This document shows positions 1 through 8,308 of a stretch of DNA of 64,000 bases, piece by piece. The stretch comes from Quadrisphaera setariae (GTDB lineage: Bacteria; Actinomycetota; Actinomycetes; Actinomycetales; Quadrisphaeraceae). The notes below the pieces were generated by a model, which did no database searches, had not been told where the DNA came from, and saw nothing but the letters and a program-made list of their open reading frames with translations. Numbering within the stretch: the first letter of the stretch is position 1; every line of letters begins with the position of its first letter. A program made the position numbers and the translations under genes. The DNA is taken from the NCBI RefSeq assembly GCF_008041935.1, contig NZ_VKAC01000004.1, forward strand, positions 124,001-188,000, in the 5' to 3' direction.

Positions 1-720
1 GGGACCGGCGACCTCGCCGACCGCATCGCGGCCACCGACCCGGCCGTGCACGTGCTCCACCGCCCCCGCAAGAGCGGACTGGGCGGGGCCTACACGGCGG
101 GGTTCACCTGGGGGCTGCAGCGCGGGTACCAGGTGCTCGTGGAGATGGACGCCGACGGCTCCCACGCCCCCGAGCAGCTGGTGTCGCTGCTGGCGGCCGT
201 CGGGGTGCGCCGAGCCGTCGGCGGTGAGGGGCCCAGCGGCGGTCCCAGCGGCGGCTCACGCGAGGGCGAGGAGTCGCTGGGGGGTGCCGACCTCGCGCTC
301 GGGTCCCGGTGGGTGCCCGGCGGGCGGGTGGTCGACTGGCCGCTGACCCGCCAGCTGCTGTCCCGCGGGGGCAACACGTGGGCCCGCTGGGCGATGGGCG
401 TGCCGCTGCGCGACGCCACCGGCGGCTACCGCGCCTACCGCGCCCGAGCGCTGCACGCCGTCGACCTGCCCTCGGTGCGCTCGGAGGGGTACTGCTACCA
501 GCTGGACCTCGCCGCCCGTGTGGTCCGCGCGGGCCTGCCGGTGGTCGAGGTGCCCATCACCTTCACCGAGCGCGCGGCGGGGGCCAGCAAGATGAGCCGC
601 GCCATCGTGGTGGAGGCGCTGTGGCGCACCACCGCGTGGGGAGCGCGCCGCCGCGCCGACCAGCTCCTCGCCCTGGCCGGACGCGCCCGGACACGGCGAC
701 GGGCCGGCCTCCCCCGGTAG
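1..720 (+). CDS. Polyprenol monophosphomannose synthase (GT2), 5' partial
   Basis: The frame is open from base 1, so the N-terminus lies outside the window. The protein is a GT-A family 2 glycosyltransferase of the Dpm1/Ppm1 type, which moves mannose from GDP-mannose to polyprenyl phosphate at the inner membrane face to feed mannan, lipoglycan and protein mannosylation. Visible marks are the SGLGGAYTAGF loop, the metal-binding EMDADGSH motif, LALGSRWVPGG, YCYQLDL and the late EVPITFTERAAGASKMS motif. A Gly/Ser/Glu-rich insert (about bases 200-290) separates the DxD region from the acceptor region and is unusual for the family. The tail is basic. The last codons overlap a terminator hairpin. 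Confidence 0.85.
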   Translation, partial: GTGDLADRIAATDPAVHVLHRPRKSGLGGAYTAGFTWGLQRGYQVLVEMDADGSHAPEQLVSLLAAVGVRRAVGGEGPSGGPSGGSREGEESLGGADLALGSRWVPGGRVVDWPLTRQLLSRGGNTWARWAMGVPLRDATGGYRAYRARALHAVDLPSVRSEGYCYQLDLAARVVRAGLPVVEVPITFTERAAGASKMSRAIVVEALWRTTAWGARRRADQLLALAGRARTRRRAGLPR

Positions 721-735
721 GGGGAGGTCCGGCCC
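702..735 (+). terminator. Hairpin over the stop codon of the mannosyltransferase
   Basis: CCGGCCTCCCC pairs with GGGGAGG-TCCGG around a short loop, with the TAG stop (718-720) in the loop region. No T-run follows, as is common in GC-rich actinobacteria. A second inverted repeat (TTCCCAGGG near 738 with CCCTGGGAA near 798) lies between this gene and rbpA and could end rbpA from the other side. Confidence 0.55.
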
Positions 736-845
736 GTTCCCAGGGGACCCGCGGGGTCGAGGCCCTCACCCGGGTCCGCGCGGCGCGGACGCCAGGGACC
801 CTGGGAAGAGGTCCCGGCGCACGCCGCGCGGGGCGGCGGGCAGCG

Positions 846-1196
846 TCAGGCGCTGCGCCGCTGGTGCAGGGTGCCGTTGCGGAGCTTGGTCAGCCGCTCC
901 TCCAGCAGCACCTCCAGGTCGGCCACGGAGCGGCGCTCCAGCAGCATGTCCCAGTGGGTGCGAGCGGGCTTGACCGGCTTGACCTCCGGCGCCTCGCCGT
1001 TGCGCAGCAGCGCCTCGGCGTTGCAGCGGCACTCCCACACGGCCGGCACGTCGGCCTCGGCCGCGAACGGCAGCTGCGTCACGTGACCCTGGGGGCACTC
1101 GTACACGGCGAGCTGGCGCGGCGCCAGCTCGACGCCCTCCTCGCTCTCCATGCTCGAACCGCCCAGTCGCGTCCCGCGCAGGCTCCTGTCACTCAT
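846..1196 (-). CDS. rbpA: RNA polymerase-binding protein RbpA
   Basis: 116 aa, the normal RbpA length. RbpA is an actinobacterial RNA polymerase subunit-like factor that binds the sigma-A-type factor and stabilises the open complex. The core has the CPQGH and WECRC cysteine pairs of the structured domain. It is followed by the basic linker (KPVKPARTHWDML) and the sigma-interacting helix ending in LRNGTLH. The start ATG at 1196 is chosen because GGAGG lies just upstream and the conserved MSDRSLRGTRLG N-terminus begins there; the longer frame adds unrelated residues. Transcription probably starts at the sigma-R-like promoter about 140 bp upstream. Confidence 0.95.
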   Translation of the reverse strand: MSDRSLRGTRLGGSSMESEEGVELAPRQLAVYECPQGHVTQLPFAAEADVPAVWECRCNAEALLRNGEAPEVKPVKPARTHWDMLLERRSVADLEVLLEERLTKLRNGTLHQRRSA

Positions 1197-1333
1197 GATG
1201 TCCTCCAGTCGCTGTCCACGCCGGTGTCCCCCCGGCGCGGGCGTCGTCGTGCGCCCAGGTGCCACGGGGGTCAGGCCGCGCTGGCAGGGGCTGCACACTC
1301 GACCCCCCGCCGCAGCAGCCGGTACGCCTCTCA

Positions 1334-1361
1334 CAACGGTCCACTACCCCGATCTGTTCCC
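1334..1361 (-). promoter_or_regulatory. SigR/SigH-type promoter of rbpA
   Basis: On the minus strand GGGAAC (1361-1356) is followed after exactly 18 nt by GTTG (1337-1334). This fits the GGAAY-N18-GTT consensus of the thiol-stress ECF sigma factor SigR/SigH. SigR control of rbpA is known in Streptomyces, so sequence and precedent agree. The leader to the ATG would be about 130 nt. Confidence 0.7.
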
Positions 1362-1414
1362 TTCGGTCGTGAACGATCCGACTCTGGGTGTGATCTCGGT
1401 GACACCCTGTCCCC

Positions 1415-2536
1415 GTGGTCACATCTGAGGTTCGACGCACGCCCCCCGCAGGACTGCCCGCAGGACTGCCCGCCGCCCCGTCCCCTGCCCCGTCCCCAGG
1501 GCCCCTCGCCGAGGCCCTCGCGCTCGGCCCCCTCCTGCTCGACGGCGGCCTGTCCACCGAGCTGGAGGCCCGCGGCCACGACGTCACCAGCGCGCTGTGG
1601 TCGGCCCGGCTGCTCCTGGACGACCCCGCCGCCGTCGTCGAGGCCCACGCGGCCTTCGCCCGCGCCGGCGCCGCCGTCCTCACCACCGCCAGCTACCAGG
1701 CCACCCTGCCCGGCCTGCTCGCCGCAGGCCTGGACCGCGCCGCCGCCGAGCGCGCCATCACCTCCTCGGTGCACCTGGCCCGCCAGGGGCTCGCGCTCGC
1801 GGGCGCCGCCGGGTGGGTGGCCGGGTCGGTCGGTCCCTACGGCGCCCACCTCGCCGACGGGTCGGAGTACACCGGCGCCTACCTCGACGCGGGCGCCTCA
1901 GGTAGCGGCCGGGTGGACGAGCGCGCGCTGCGCGCCCACCACCGCCCCCACCTGCACCTGCTCGCCGAGGCCGGCGCCGACGTCATCGCCTGCGAGACCC
2001 TGCCCGGAGCCGCCGAGGTCGACGCCCTCCTGGCCGAGCTGGACGCTCTCGCGGTGCCGGCGTGGGTCTCCCTCAGCGCCCGGCTGGACGAGGCCGGAGC
2101 GGTCCGCACCCGCCGCGGCGAGCCGATCGGCCCGGTGCTCGCTGCGGCCGCCCAGGTGGGGTGCGTGCTGGGCGTCGGGGTGAACTGCGTGGACCCCGCC
2201 GCGGTGCTGCCGGCCCTGCAGCAGGCCGGTGAGGTGGTGCCCGCTCCTGAGGTGGGTGGCGCGGGCGGGGCGGTGCTGGTCGCGTACCCCAACAGCGGGG
2301 AGGCGTGGGACGCCGCCGCCCGCACGTGGGCCGTCCCCGAGGCCACCGGCGGGCCCGGCGATCACGCCGCCGGCCAGAACGGTCCTGCCGACCGGGCCGT
2401 CGCTGGCGCCCGGGACGCCGCCGTCGCCGGGGTGGCGTCCTGGGTGTCCGCCGGTGCCCGCCTGCTCGGAGGGTGCTGCCGGGTGCGCCCGCACCACACC
2501 GCCGCGGCGGCCGCCGTCCTGGCCGCCGAGCGCTGA
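1415..2536 (+). CDS. mmuM: Homocysteine S-methyltransferase
   Basis: 373 aa cytosolic zinc enzyme that moves a methyl group from S-methylmethionine (or S-adenosylmethionine) to homocysteine, giving methionine. The TIM-barrel fold begins at LLLDGGLSTELEARG (about residue 36). Zinc ligands are the Cys in GVNCVDP and the Cys pair in LLGGCCRV near the end. A short Gly/Ala-rich expansion precedes the last zinc motif. The GTG at 1415 has no Shine-Dalgarno sequence, but CACCCT lies 6 nt upstream, so a leaderless start is plausible; the first ~30 residues are poorly conserved. It stands alone, divergent from rbpA and convergent with the MFS gene. Confidence 0.9.
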   Translation: MVTSEVRRTPPAGLPAGLPAAPSPAPSPGPLAEALALGPLLLDGGLSTELEARGHDVTSALWSARLLLDDPAAVVEAHAAFARAGAAVLTTASYQATLPGLLAAGLDRAAAERAITSSVHLARQGLALAGAAGWVAGSVGPYGAHLADGSEYTGAYLDAGASGSGRVDERALRAHHRPHLHLLAEAGADVIACETLPGAAEVDALLAELDALAVPAWVSLSARLDEAGAVRTRRGEPIGPVLAAAAQVGCVLGVGVNCVDPAAVLPALQQAGEVVPAPEVGGAGGAVLVAYPNSGEAWDAAARTWAVPEATGGPGDHAAGQNGPADRAVAGARDAAVAGVASWVSAGARLLGGCCRVRPHHTAAAAAVLAAER

Positions 2537-2631
2537 CCCCGTCCCGCGCTCCGTCGCCCACCAGCCGGCGACGGTCGTGCGCGTGAGCGCCGCGTCGAAG
2601 GGCAGCTCCACCGCTGCTGGGGACCCTCGCT

Positions 2632-2707
2632 CCCGGTGGGGACGCTGAGTCCCGGCTCCGAGGGCGTGACCCGGGACGGAGCGTCCCCACCGGGACTCAG
2701 CGTCCCC
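2632..2707. terminator. Bidirectional hairpin with two alternative stems
   Basis: GGGGACGCTGAGTCCCGG (2638-2655) is perfectly complementary to CCGGGACTCAGCGTCCCC (2690-2707), an 18-bp stem. CCCGGTGGGGACGCT (2632-2646) can instead pair with AGCGTCCCCACCGGG (2680-2694), a 15-bp stem. The two pairings share arms and exclude one another. The element sits between convergent mmuM and the MFS gene and covers the latter's stop codon (2697-2699), so a shared terminator is the simplest reading. Confidence 0.6.
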
Positions 2708-4178
2708 GCCCCCGGGGTGCCGCTCCGCCGTCAGCGTCCTGGATCCCTGCGCTGTGACCAGCGCCGGTACCGGCCTGGGCCTGGGCGCGACCACGCGCGA
2801 CGTCCACCCGCAGCAGCAGGATCCCCCCGACCACGAAGAACACCACCAGCGAGGCGATCGCGGGCCGGTAGGACCCCGTCAGCTGGAACACCAGTCCGAA
2901 GACGAGGGTTCCCAGCCAGCTCGTGCCGCGCTCGGCGGACTGGTACAGGCCGAACCACTCCGCCTCCCGGCCCACCGGCACCAGCTGGCTGAACACCGAC
3001 CGCGACAGCGCCTGCGTGCCGCCCAGCACCAGCCCGATCGCCGCGGCCAGGGCCAGGAACAGCCCGAACTCGCCAGCGGGGATGACCATGCCGGCCACCA
3101 CCACGGCCATCCAGACCACCAGGCTGCCCAGGATCGTGGCCCTGGCGGAGGTCCGCTGCGCGATCCACCCGGCGGCCAGCGCACCCAGCAGCGCCACCAC
3201 CTGCACCAGCAGGATCGCCACCACCAGCTGGGAGGAGGCGAAGCCCAGCTGCTGCTGGCCGTAGATGCTCGCCGCCGCGATCACCGTCTGCACCCCGTCG
3301 TTGAAGAACAGGTAGGCGATGAGGAACAGGAGGGTCTGCGGGAACGCCGGCGCCCCCTTGAGGGTGCGCACGAGCTGCCCCAGGGACCCGGCGACGACGC
3401 GGGCCGTGCTCGCCGGCGCGGCCCCGTCCGGACCCTCCAGAGCGACGACGGCGGGCTCCCCGTCCAGCCGGCGCAGCCCCAGGTGCGGCACCAGCGTGAA
3501 CGCGCCCCACCACAGACCGGCGCTCAGCAGCGAGACCCGCACCGCCGAGCCCTCGTCCAGCCCCAGGGAGTCCGCCTGCGCCAGCAGCACGAGGTTGGCC
3601 GCCAGCAGGACCGCCCCACCGGCGTACCCCAGCGCCCACCCGCGCGAGGAGACCCGGTCGCGCTCGTCGGGCCCGGCCAGGCGGACCAGCAGGGAGTCGT
3701 AGACCACCAAGGACGCGCCCAGGCACAGGCTCGCCACCAGCTGCAGCGCCGCACCCAGCACCCAGCGGTCCCCGACCACGAAGACCATCGCCGCCGCCGC
3801 GGCCGCCCCCACCCACGCGAAGCCGGTCATGAGCCGACGCGGGGAGCGGGACCTGTCGGCCACCGCCCCCACCGCCGGCAGGACGACCGCCGACAGCAGC
3901 GTCGCGAAGGTCACCACGTACAGCGCCAGCGAGCCGGCTGCCACGGGGATCCCCAGCACGCTCAGCGGCACCGGGCACGTGGTCGCGCCGTCGCGCACCA
4001 CCTCTCCGACCCCGCCCGGGCAGGCCGCCGCCTCGGCGACCGCCGTGAGGTAGGGCGAGAACAGCACCGTGGACGTGGTGGTCACGTAGGCCGAGTTGGC
4101 CCAGTCGTAGACGTACCAGGCGCGCCGGGCGCGTCCGAGCTGGGCCGGCGTCAGGCCTGCGGTCACCTGGGCGCTCAC
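2697..4178 (-). CDS. UMF1-family MFS transporter
   Basis: 493 aa inner-membrane protein with about 12 hydrophobic segments. The N-terminal motif WYVYDWANSAY is the signature of the UMF1/Atg22-like branch of the major facilitator superfamily, whose yeast members export vacuolar amino acids; bacterial substrates are unknown. A periplasmic loop with two Cys (about residues 53-68) follows helix 1. The GTG start at 4178 overlaps the TGA of the upstream GDPD gene (GTGA), so the two are translationally coupled. The 3' end lies inside the palindrome at 2632-2707. Confidence 0.88.
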   Translation of the reverse strand: MSAQVTAGLTPAQLGRARRAWYVYDWANSAYVTTTSTVLFSPYLTAVAEAAACPGGVGEVVRDGATTCPVPLSVLGIPVAAGSLALYVVTFATLLSAVVLPAVGAVADRSRSPRRLMTGFAWVGAAAAAAMVFVVGDRWVLGAALQLVASLCLGASLVVYDSLLVRLAGPDERDRVSSRGWALGYAGGAVLLAANLVLLAQADSLGLDEGSAVRVSLLSAGLWWGAFTLVPHLGLRRLDGEPAVVALEGPDGAAPASTARVVAGSLGQLVRTLKGAPAFPQTLLFLIAYLFFNDGVQTVIAAASIYGQQQLGFASSQLVVAILLVQVVALLGALAAGWIAQRTSARATILGSLVVWMAVVVAGMVIPAGEFGLFLALAAAIGLVLGGTQALSRSVFSQLVPVGREAEWFGLYQSAERGTSWLGTLVFGLVFQLTGSYRPAIASLVVFFVVGGILLLRVDVARGRAQAQAGTGAGHSAGIQDADGGAAPRGRGR

Positions 4179-5170
4179 GGGCGCACCCCCTCGTCGTCGT
4201 CCTCGCCGTGGGCGTCGTGCCGGTCGTCGTCCTCGCCGTGCAGGGTGCTCTCCCGCGGCGGCCAGGCGCCGCGCTCGCGGAGCACCTCTCGGGCCGCGGC
4301 GGCGTCGTCGGTGACGACCCCGTCCACCCCGATGTCGAACAGGTGTCTCATCTCATCGGGGTCGTCGACGGTCCACACGTGGACCACCAGCCCCGCCGAG
4401 TGCGCCGCGTCCACCAGCGACGGCGTCACCAGGTGCACCCGCCCGCCGCCCAGGGACGCCGGCAGGGCGCGGCTCGGCGGCACCTGCAGCGCGTCCGCGC
4501 CCACCAGCGCCCGCAGCGCCCGCCCCCGCAGCCCCAGCCGCGCCCCGGCGAGGAAGCGGACCACCCCCGCCGTCCCGGCCGAGCTGGTCACCCGCACCCC
4601 CCGGTCGGCGAGCCCCGCCACGACCGCGCGGCGCCGCCCGTCGGAGAAGGAGGCCACGCACACCCGGCGCGCGTCGAGCGGCCGGTCGGCGAGCAGGTCG
4701 ACCAGCGCAGCGATGGCGGCCGGCTCCTTGACGTCGACGTTCAGCCGCACCCCGGGCCGGGTGTGCGCCCAGGAGCCCAGCAGGTCCACCAGGCGCACGG
4801 GAGCGTGGTCCGTCACCGCGCCCGAGGCGTCCCGCAGCCTCAGTTCGGACACCTGTTCCCACGTGCGCTCGGACACCGGCCCGCTGCCGTCGGTCGTGCG
4901 GTCCAGCGTCGGGTCGTGCAGCGCCACCAGCACCCCGTCGGACGTGGCGTGCACGTCGGTCTCGAGCACGCGGAAGCCCATCGCCACCGCCGCGTCGAAG
5001 GCGGCCAGGGAGTTCTCCGGGTGCTCGCTGCCGCCCCGGTGCGCCAGGCCCAGCGGTCCGCGCAGCCCCAGGAACGGCTGCCGCGCCCCGGGCCCACCCG
5101 CGTCTCCACCTGCGTCCAGCGGTGGCAGGGGCGCGGGTCGCGCGGGTGGGCTCGTCGTCGGGCCGGTCAC
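4175..5170 (-). CDS. Glycerophosphodiester phosphodiesterase
   Basis: About 331 aa. GDPD-family enzymes hydrolyse glycerophosphodiesters to glycerol-3-phosphate and an alcohol. The TIM-barrel core is clear: LAHRGGSEHPENSLAAF (catalytic HR), then LETDVHATSDGVLVALHDPTLDRTTDG (metal-binding E and D, second catalytic His), NVDVKEP and VHVWTVDDPDEM. The tail is rich in Asp, Glu and His. I set the start at the GTG at 5170 because further upstream residues are low-complexity and run into the divergent gene; there is no good Shine-Dalgarno, so the start is uncertain. It is coupled to the downstream MFS gene by a 4-nt overlap. Confidence 0.85.
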   Translation of the reverse strand: MTGPTTSPPARPAPLPPLDAGGDAGGPGARQPFLGLRGPLGLAHRGGSEHPENSLAAFDAAVAMGFRVLETDVHATSDGVLVALHDPTLDRTTDGSGPVSERTWEQVSELRLRDASGAVTDHAPVRLVDLLGSWAHTRPGVRLNVDVKEPAAIAALVDLLADRPLDARRVCVASFSDGRRRAVVAGLADRGVRVTSSAGTAGVVRFLAGARLGLRGRALRALVGADALQVPPSRALPASLGGGRVHLVTPSLVDAAHSAGLVVHVWTVDDPDEMRHLFDIGVDGVVTDDAAAAREVLRERGAWPPRESTLHGEDDDRHDAHGEDDDEGVRP

Positions 5171-5366
5171 CCGCGCAGTGTGGCGCAGCCGGCCGTGCGT
5201 GCGGAGCGTCTCGGGGCCGCTCGTGGCGTCCGGCAGGTGAACAGCCCGCGCCACCCGGCTCAGGCTGCGCCCTCTCCCACCCGCCCGTGGTGGCCCTCGC
5301 GGGCGGGAGGGCGCTGGCGAGGTGCTGGCCGTCCCGGGGGTGCTGGGCGTCCCTACGATGCTGGGC

Positions 5367-6497
5367 GTGGTGCCTGAGGAGCTCTCCGAGCCGACCAGCA
5401 GCGTGTCCGGGAGTGCGACCGGCAGCGCGACGGGGGGTGAGGGAGCCGCAGGGCGCGGGAGCGCCCCGGTGGGCCCCGTCGACTCCTCCCGCGTCCCGCG
5501 CTTCGCCGGACCGGCCACCTTCGCCCGCCTCCCGCGCGCCGACGAGGTGGGCCGCGCCGACGTCGCCGTCATCGGCGTCCCCTTCGACTCCGGGGTGTCC
5601 TACCGCCCCGGCGCCCGCTTCGGCCCGGCCGCCGTGCGCGATGCCTCCCGCCTGCTGCGGCCCCACCACCCCAGCCTCGACCTCGACCCGTTCGCCGCGG
5701 TGCAGGTGGTCGACGCCGGCGACGTCGTCGCCAACCCCTTCTCCATCGAACAGGCGATCGAGCAGGTGGAGGCTGGCGCGGACGAGCTCTCCGGCGCCGG
5801 GGCCCGCCTGGTCACCATCGGCGGCGACCACACCATCGCCCTGCCCCTGCTGCGCTCCGTCGCCCGCCGCCACGGCCCGGTCGCCCTGGTCCACTTCGAC
5901 GCCCACCTGGACACCTGGGACACCTACTTCGGCGCCCCCTACACCCACGGCACCCCCTTCCGCCGCGCCGTGGAGGAGGGCCTGCTCGAACCCGGCGCCC
6001 TCACCCACGTCGGCACCCGCGGGCCCCTGTACGGCCGCTCCGACCTGGCCGACGACGCCCGCCTCGGCTTCGGCCTGGTCACCAGCGCCGACGTCATGCG
6101 CCGCGGCGTCGACGAGGTCGTGGACGGACTGCGCTCGCGGATCGGTGACCGCCCGCTCTACCTCAGCATCGACATCGACGTCCTCGACCCCGCGCACGCC
6201 CCCGGCACCGGCACCCCCGAGGCCGGTGGCATGACCAGCCGCGAGCTGCTCGAGGTGCTCCGCGGCCTGGCCGGGCTGCAGCTGGTCGGGGCCGACGTCG
6301 TGGAGGTCGCCCCCGCCTACGACCACGCCCAGATGACGGCGGTCGCCGCCAGCCACGTCGCCTACGACCTCGTCTCCCTCATGGCGCTGTCCCCCCAGCA
6401 CGGGCAGCACGGACAGCACGGACAGCCCGCTGGCCTCGCAGCCACCGCACGGGCCGGGTCCGAGGCCGGGGCCGAGGCCGAGGGGAGCCAGCGGTGA
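5367..6497 (+). CDS. speB: Agmatinase / guanidinobutyrase-type ureohydrolase
   Basis: About 376 aa Mn-dependent ureohydrolase that splits urea off a guanidino compound. The metal ligands are all present: [17 protein letters not shown] and [22 protein letters not shown]. Family members act on agmatine, 4-guanidinobutyrate or related substrates, and the sequence alone does not decide. TACGAT (5354-5359) lies 7 nt before the GTG at 5367, which suggests a leaderless start; the first ~45 residues are low complexity. The 3' end has a repeated His-Gly-Gln stretch. It overlaps the next gene by GTGA, so the three-gene set to 9624 is probably one operon. Confidence 0.88.
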   Translation: MVPEELSEPTSSVSGSATGSATGGEGAAGRGSAPVGPVDSSRVPRFAGPATFARLPRADEVGRADVAVIGVPFDSGVSYRPGARFGPAAVRDASRLLRPHHPSLDLDPFAAVQVVDAGDVVANPFSIEQAIEQVEAGADELSGAGARLVTIGGDHTIALPLLRSVARRHGPVALVHFDAHLDTWDTYFGAPYTHGTPFRRAVEEGLLEPGALTHVGTRGPLYGRSDLADDARLGFGLVTSADVMRRGVDEVVDGLRSRIGDRPLYLSIDIDVLDPAHAPGTGTPEAGGMTSRELLEVLRGLAGLQLVGADVVEVAPAYDHAQMTAVAASHVAYDLVSLMALSPQHGQHGQHGQPAGLAATARAGSEAGAEAEGSQR

Positions 6498-8308
6498 CCG
6501 CCGCCACCGGCGAAGGGGTCCTCGGCGCCCTCGCCCACCCGGAGGTGACCATGCTCACCCCCGACTTCCCCTTCGAGCACGACCGCTGGCTGGCCCACCC
6601 CGCTGGCCTGGGGTCCGTGCCGGACGAGGCCCGCGGCGCCAGCGTCGCCGTCGTCGGCGCCGGCATCTCCGGCCTGGTCGCCGCCTACGAGCTCGCCCGC
6701 CTGGGCGTGCGCCCCGTCGTCCACGAGGCCGACCAGATCGGAGGGCGCCTGCGCTCGGTGCCCTTCCCCGGCGGGGTCGACGGCGTCCTCGCCGAGCTCG
6801 GCGGCATGCGCTTCCCCACCTCAGGTCGCTCCTTCACCCACTACCTCGACCTGGTCGGGACCCGCACCACGCCGTTCCCCAACCCCCTGACCCCCACCGC
6901 CGGGTCCACCGTCATCGACCTCGGCGGCCAGGTCCACTACGCCGAGACCGCCGCCGACCTGCCGCCGTTCTTCACCGAGGTCGCCCGCGCCTGGGCGGCC
7001 GCCCTGGCCGAGATCGGCGTCCCCGACCTGCAGCACGCCATCGCCACCCGCGACCTGCCCCGCGTCAAGGCCCTGTGGAACCCGCTGGTGCGCGCCCGCG
7101 ACGAGCAGAGCTTCTACGGCTTCGTCGCGGCCTCGGCCGCCTTCCGCGCCCTGCCCTACGCCCACCGCGAGGCCTTCGGACAGGTGGGGTTCGGCACCGG
7201 GGGGTGGGACACCGACTTCCCCAACTCCATCCTGGAGATCCTGCGCGTCATCGCCACCAACGCCGACGAGGACCACCAGCGCATCCTCGGCGGCGTCCAG
7301 CAGGTGCCCCTGCGCCTGTGGGCCCGCCCCCTGCCCGACGGACCGTTCGCCGGGCAGAGCCTGCGCGACCTGCACGGCGGAGCCCCCCGCCCCGGCGTCG
7401 CAGCCCTGGCCCGCGCCGGCTCCACCACCTCGGGCACCGCAGGCGGCTCACGGATCGCCGTCACCGACCGCTGGGGACGCACCACCACCCACGACGCCGC
7501 CGTCATCACCTGCCAGTCCTGGCTGCTGTCAGCGCGCATCGACACCGAGGAGGCCCTGTTCGACCACCCCACGTGGATGGCGATGGACAGGTCCCACTAC
7601 GCGCAGTCCTCCAAGACCTTCGTCATGGTCGACCGCCCCTTCTGGCGCGACCGGTCACCGGACACGGGACGTCGGGTGATGTCCACCACCCTCACCGACC
7701 GCATGACCCGTGCCACCTACCTCCTGGACCCCGAACCGGCAGCAGGTGGGGGAGACGACAGCAACCAGCCCGCCACCATCTGCCTCAGCTACACCTGGAA
7801 CGACGACGCCCTCAAGTGGCTCGCCCTGTCCACCGACGAGCGCGTCCGCCTCATGGTCCGCTCCCTGGGGGAGGTCTACCCCGACGTCGACATCGCCAGC
7901 CACATCATCGGCGAGCCCGTCACCGTCTCCTGGGAGTCCGACCCCAACTTCATGGGCGCCTTCCGCGGAGCCCTGCCTGGCCACTACCGCTACCAGCGCC
8001 GCCTGTTCACCCACTTCGTCAGGGACGACCTGCCGCCGGCGCAGCAGGGCCTCTTCCTCGCCGGCGACGACATCTCCTTCACCCCCGGCTGGGCCGACGG
8101 CGCCGTCACCACCGCCCTCAACGCCGTCTGGGGGGTCGTGCGCCACCTCGGAGGCACCACCCACCCCGACAACCCCGGCCCCGGGGACGCCTTCGACGCC
8201 CTGGCCCCCGTCGACCTCGACGCGACCGACCCCGGCACCAGCTCCACCACCAGCACCACCACCAACTCCGCCACCAACTCCGCCACCAGCACAGCCGACA
8301 GGAGATGA
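6494..8308 (+). CDS. FAD-dependent amino acid oxidase / 2-monooxygenase family protein
   Basis: 604 aa flavoprotein of the amine-oxidase fold. The N-terminal dinucleotide motif [11 protein letters not shown] (about 51-62) and the GGRL flavin motif are followed by AELGGMRFP (about 101-108). That element is typical of the tryptophan/lysine 2-monooxygenase and L-amino-acid oxidase branch. The C-terminal FAD motif is [19 protein letters not shown]. Such enzymes oxidise an amino acid to the imino acid/keto acid or to the amide. The partner ureohydrolase suggests a guanidino amino acid such as arginine (inference). The tail is Thr/Ser-rich. It overlaps neighbours on both sides (GTGA, ATGA), so synthesis is coupled. 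Confidence 0.85.
   Translation: MTAATGEGVLGALAHPEVTMLTPDFPFEHDRWLAHPAGLGSVPDEARGASVAVVGAGISGLVAAYELARLGVRPVVHEADQIGGRLRSVPFPGGVDGVLAELGGMRFPTSGRSFTHYLDLVGTRTTPFPNPLTPTAGSTVIDLGGQVHYAETAADLPPFFTEVARAWAAALAEIGVPDLQHAIATRDLPRVKALWNPLVRARDEQSFYGFVAASAAFRALPYAHREAFGQVGFGTGGWDTDFPNSILEILRVIATNADEDHQRILGGVQQVPLRLWARPLPDGPFAGQSLRDLHGGAPRPGVAALARAGSTTSGTAGGSRIAVTDRWGRTTTHDAAVITCQSWLLSARIDTEEALFDHPTWMAMDRSHYAQSSKTFVMVDRPFWRDRSPDTGRRVMSTTLTDRMTRATYLLDPEPAAGGGDDSNQPATICLSYTWNDDALKWLALSTDERVRLMVRSLGEVYPDVDIASHIIGEPVTVSWESDPNFMGAFRGALPGHYRYQRRLFTHFVRDDLPPAQQGLFLAGDDISFTPGWADGAVTTALNAVWGVVRHLGGTTHPDNPGPGDAFDALAPVDLDATDPGTSSTTSTTTNSATNSATSTADRR

Noticed and set aside
309-2183. 624-codon frame across the mannosyltransferase and mmuM
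   Set aside because: Runs over two real genes in another frame and over the rbpA gene in antisense; Arg/Pro/Ala-rich without motifs.
2754-5240. 828-codon plus-strand frame
   Set aside because: Shadow of the MFS and GDPD genes; its Gln/His/Arg composition has no family pattern.
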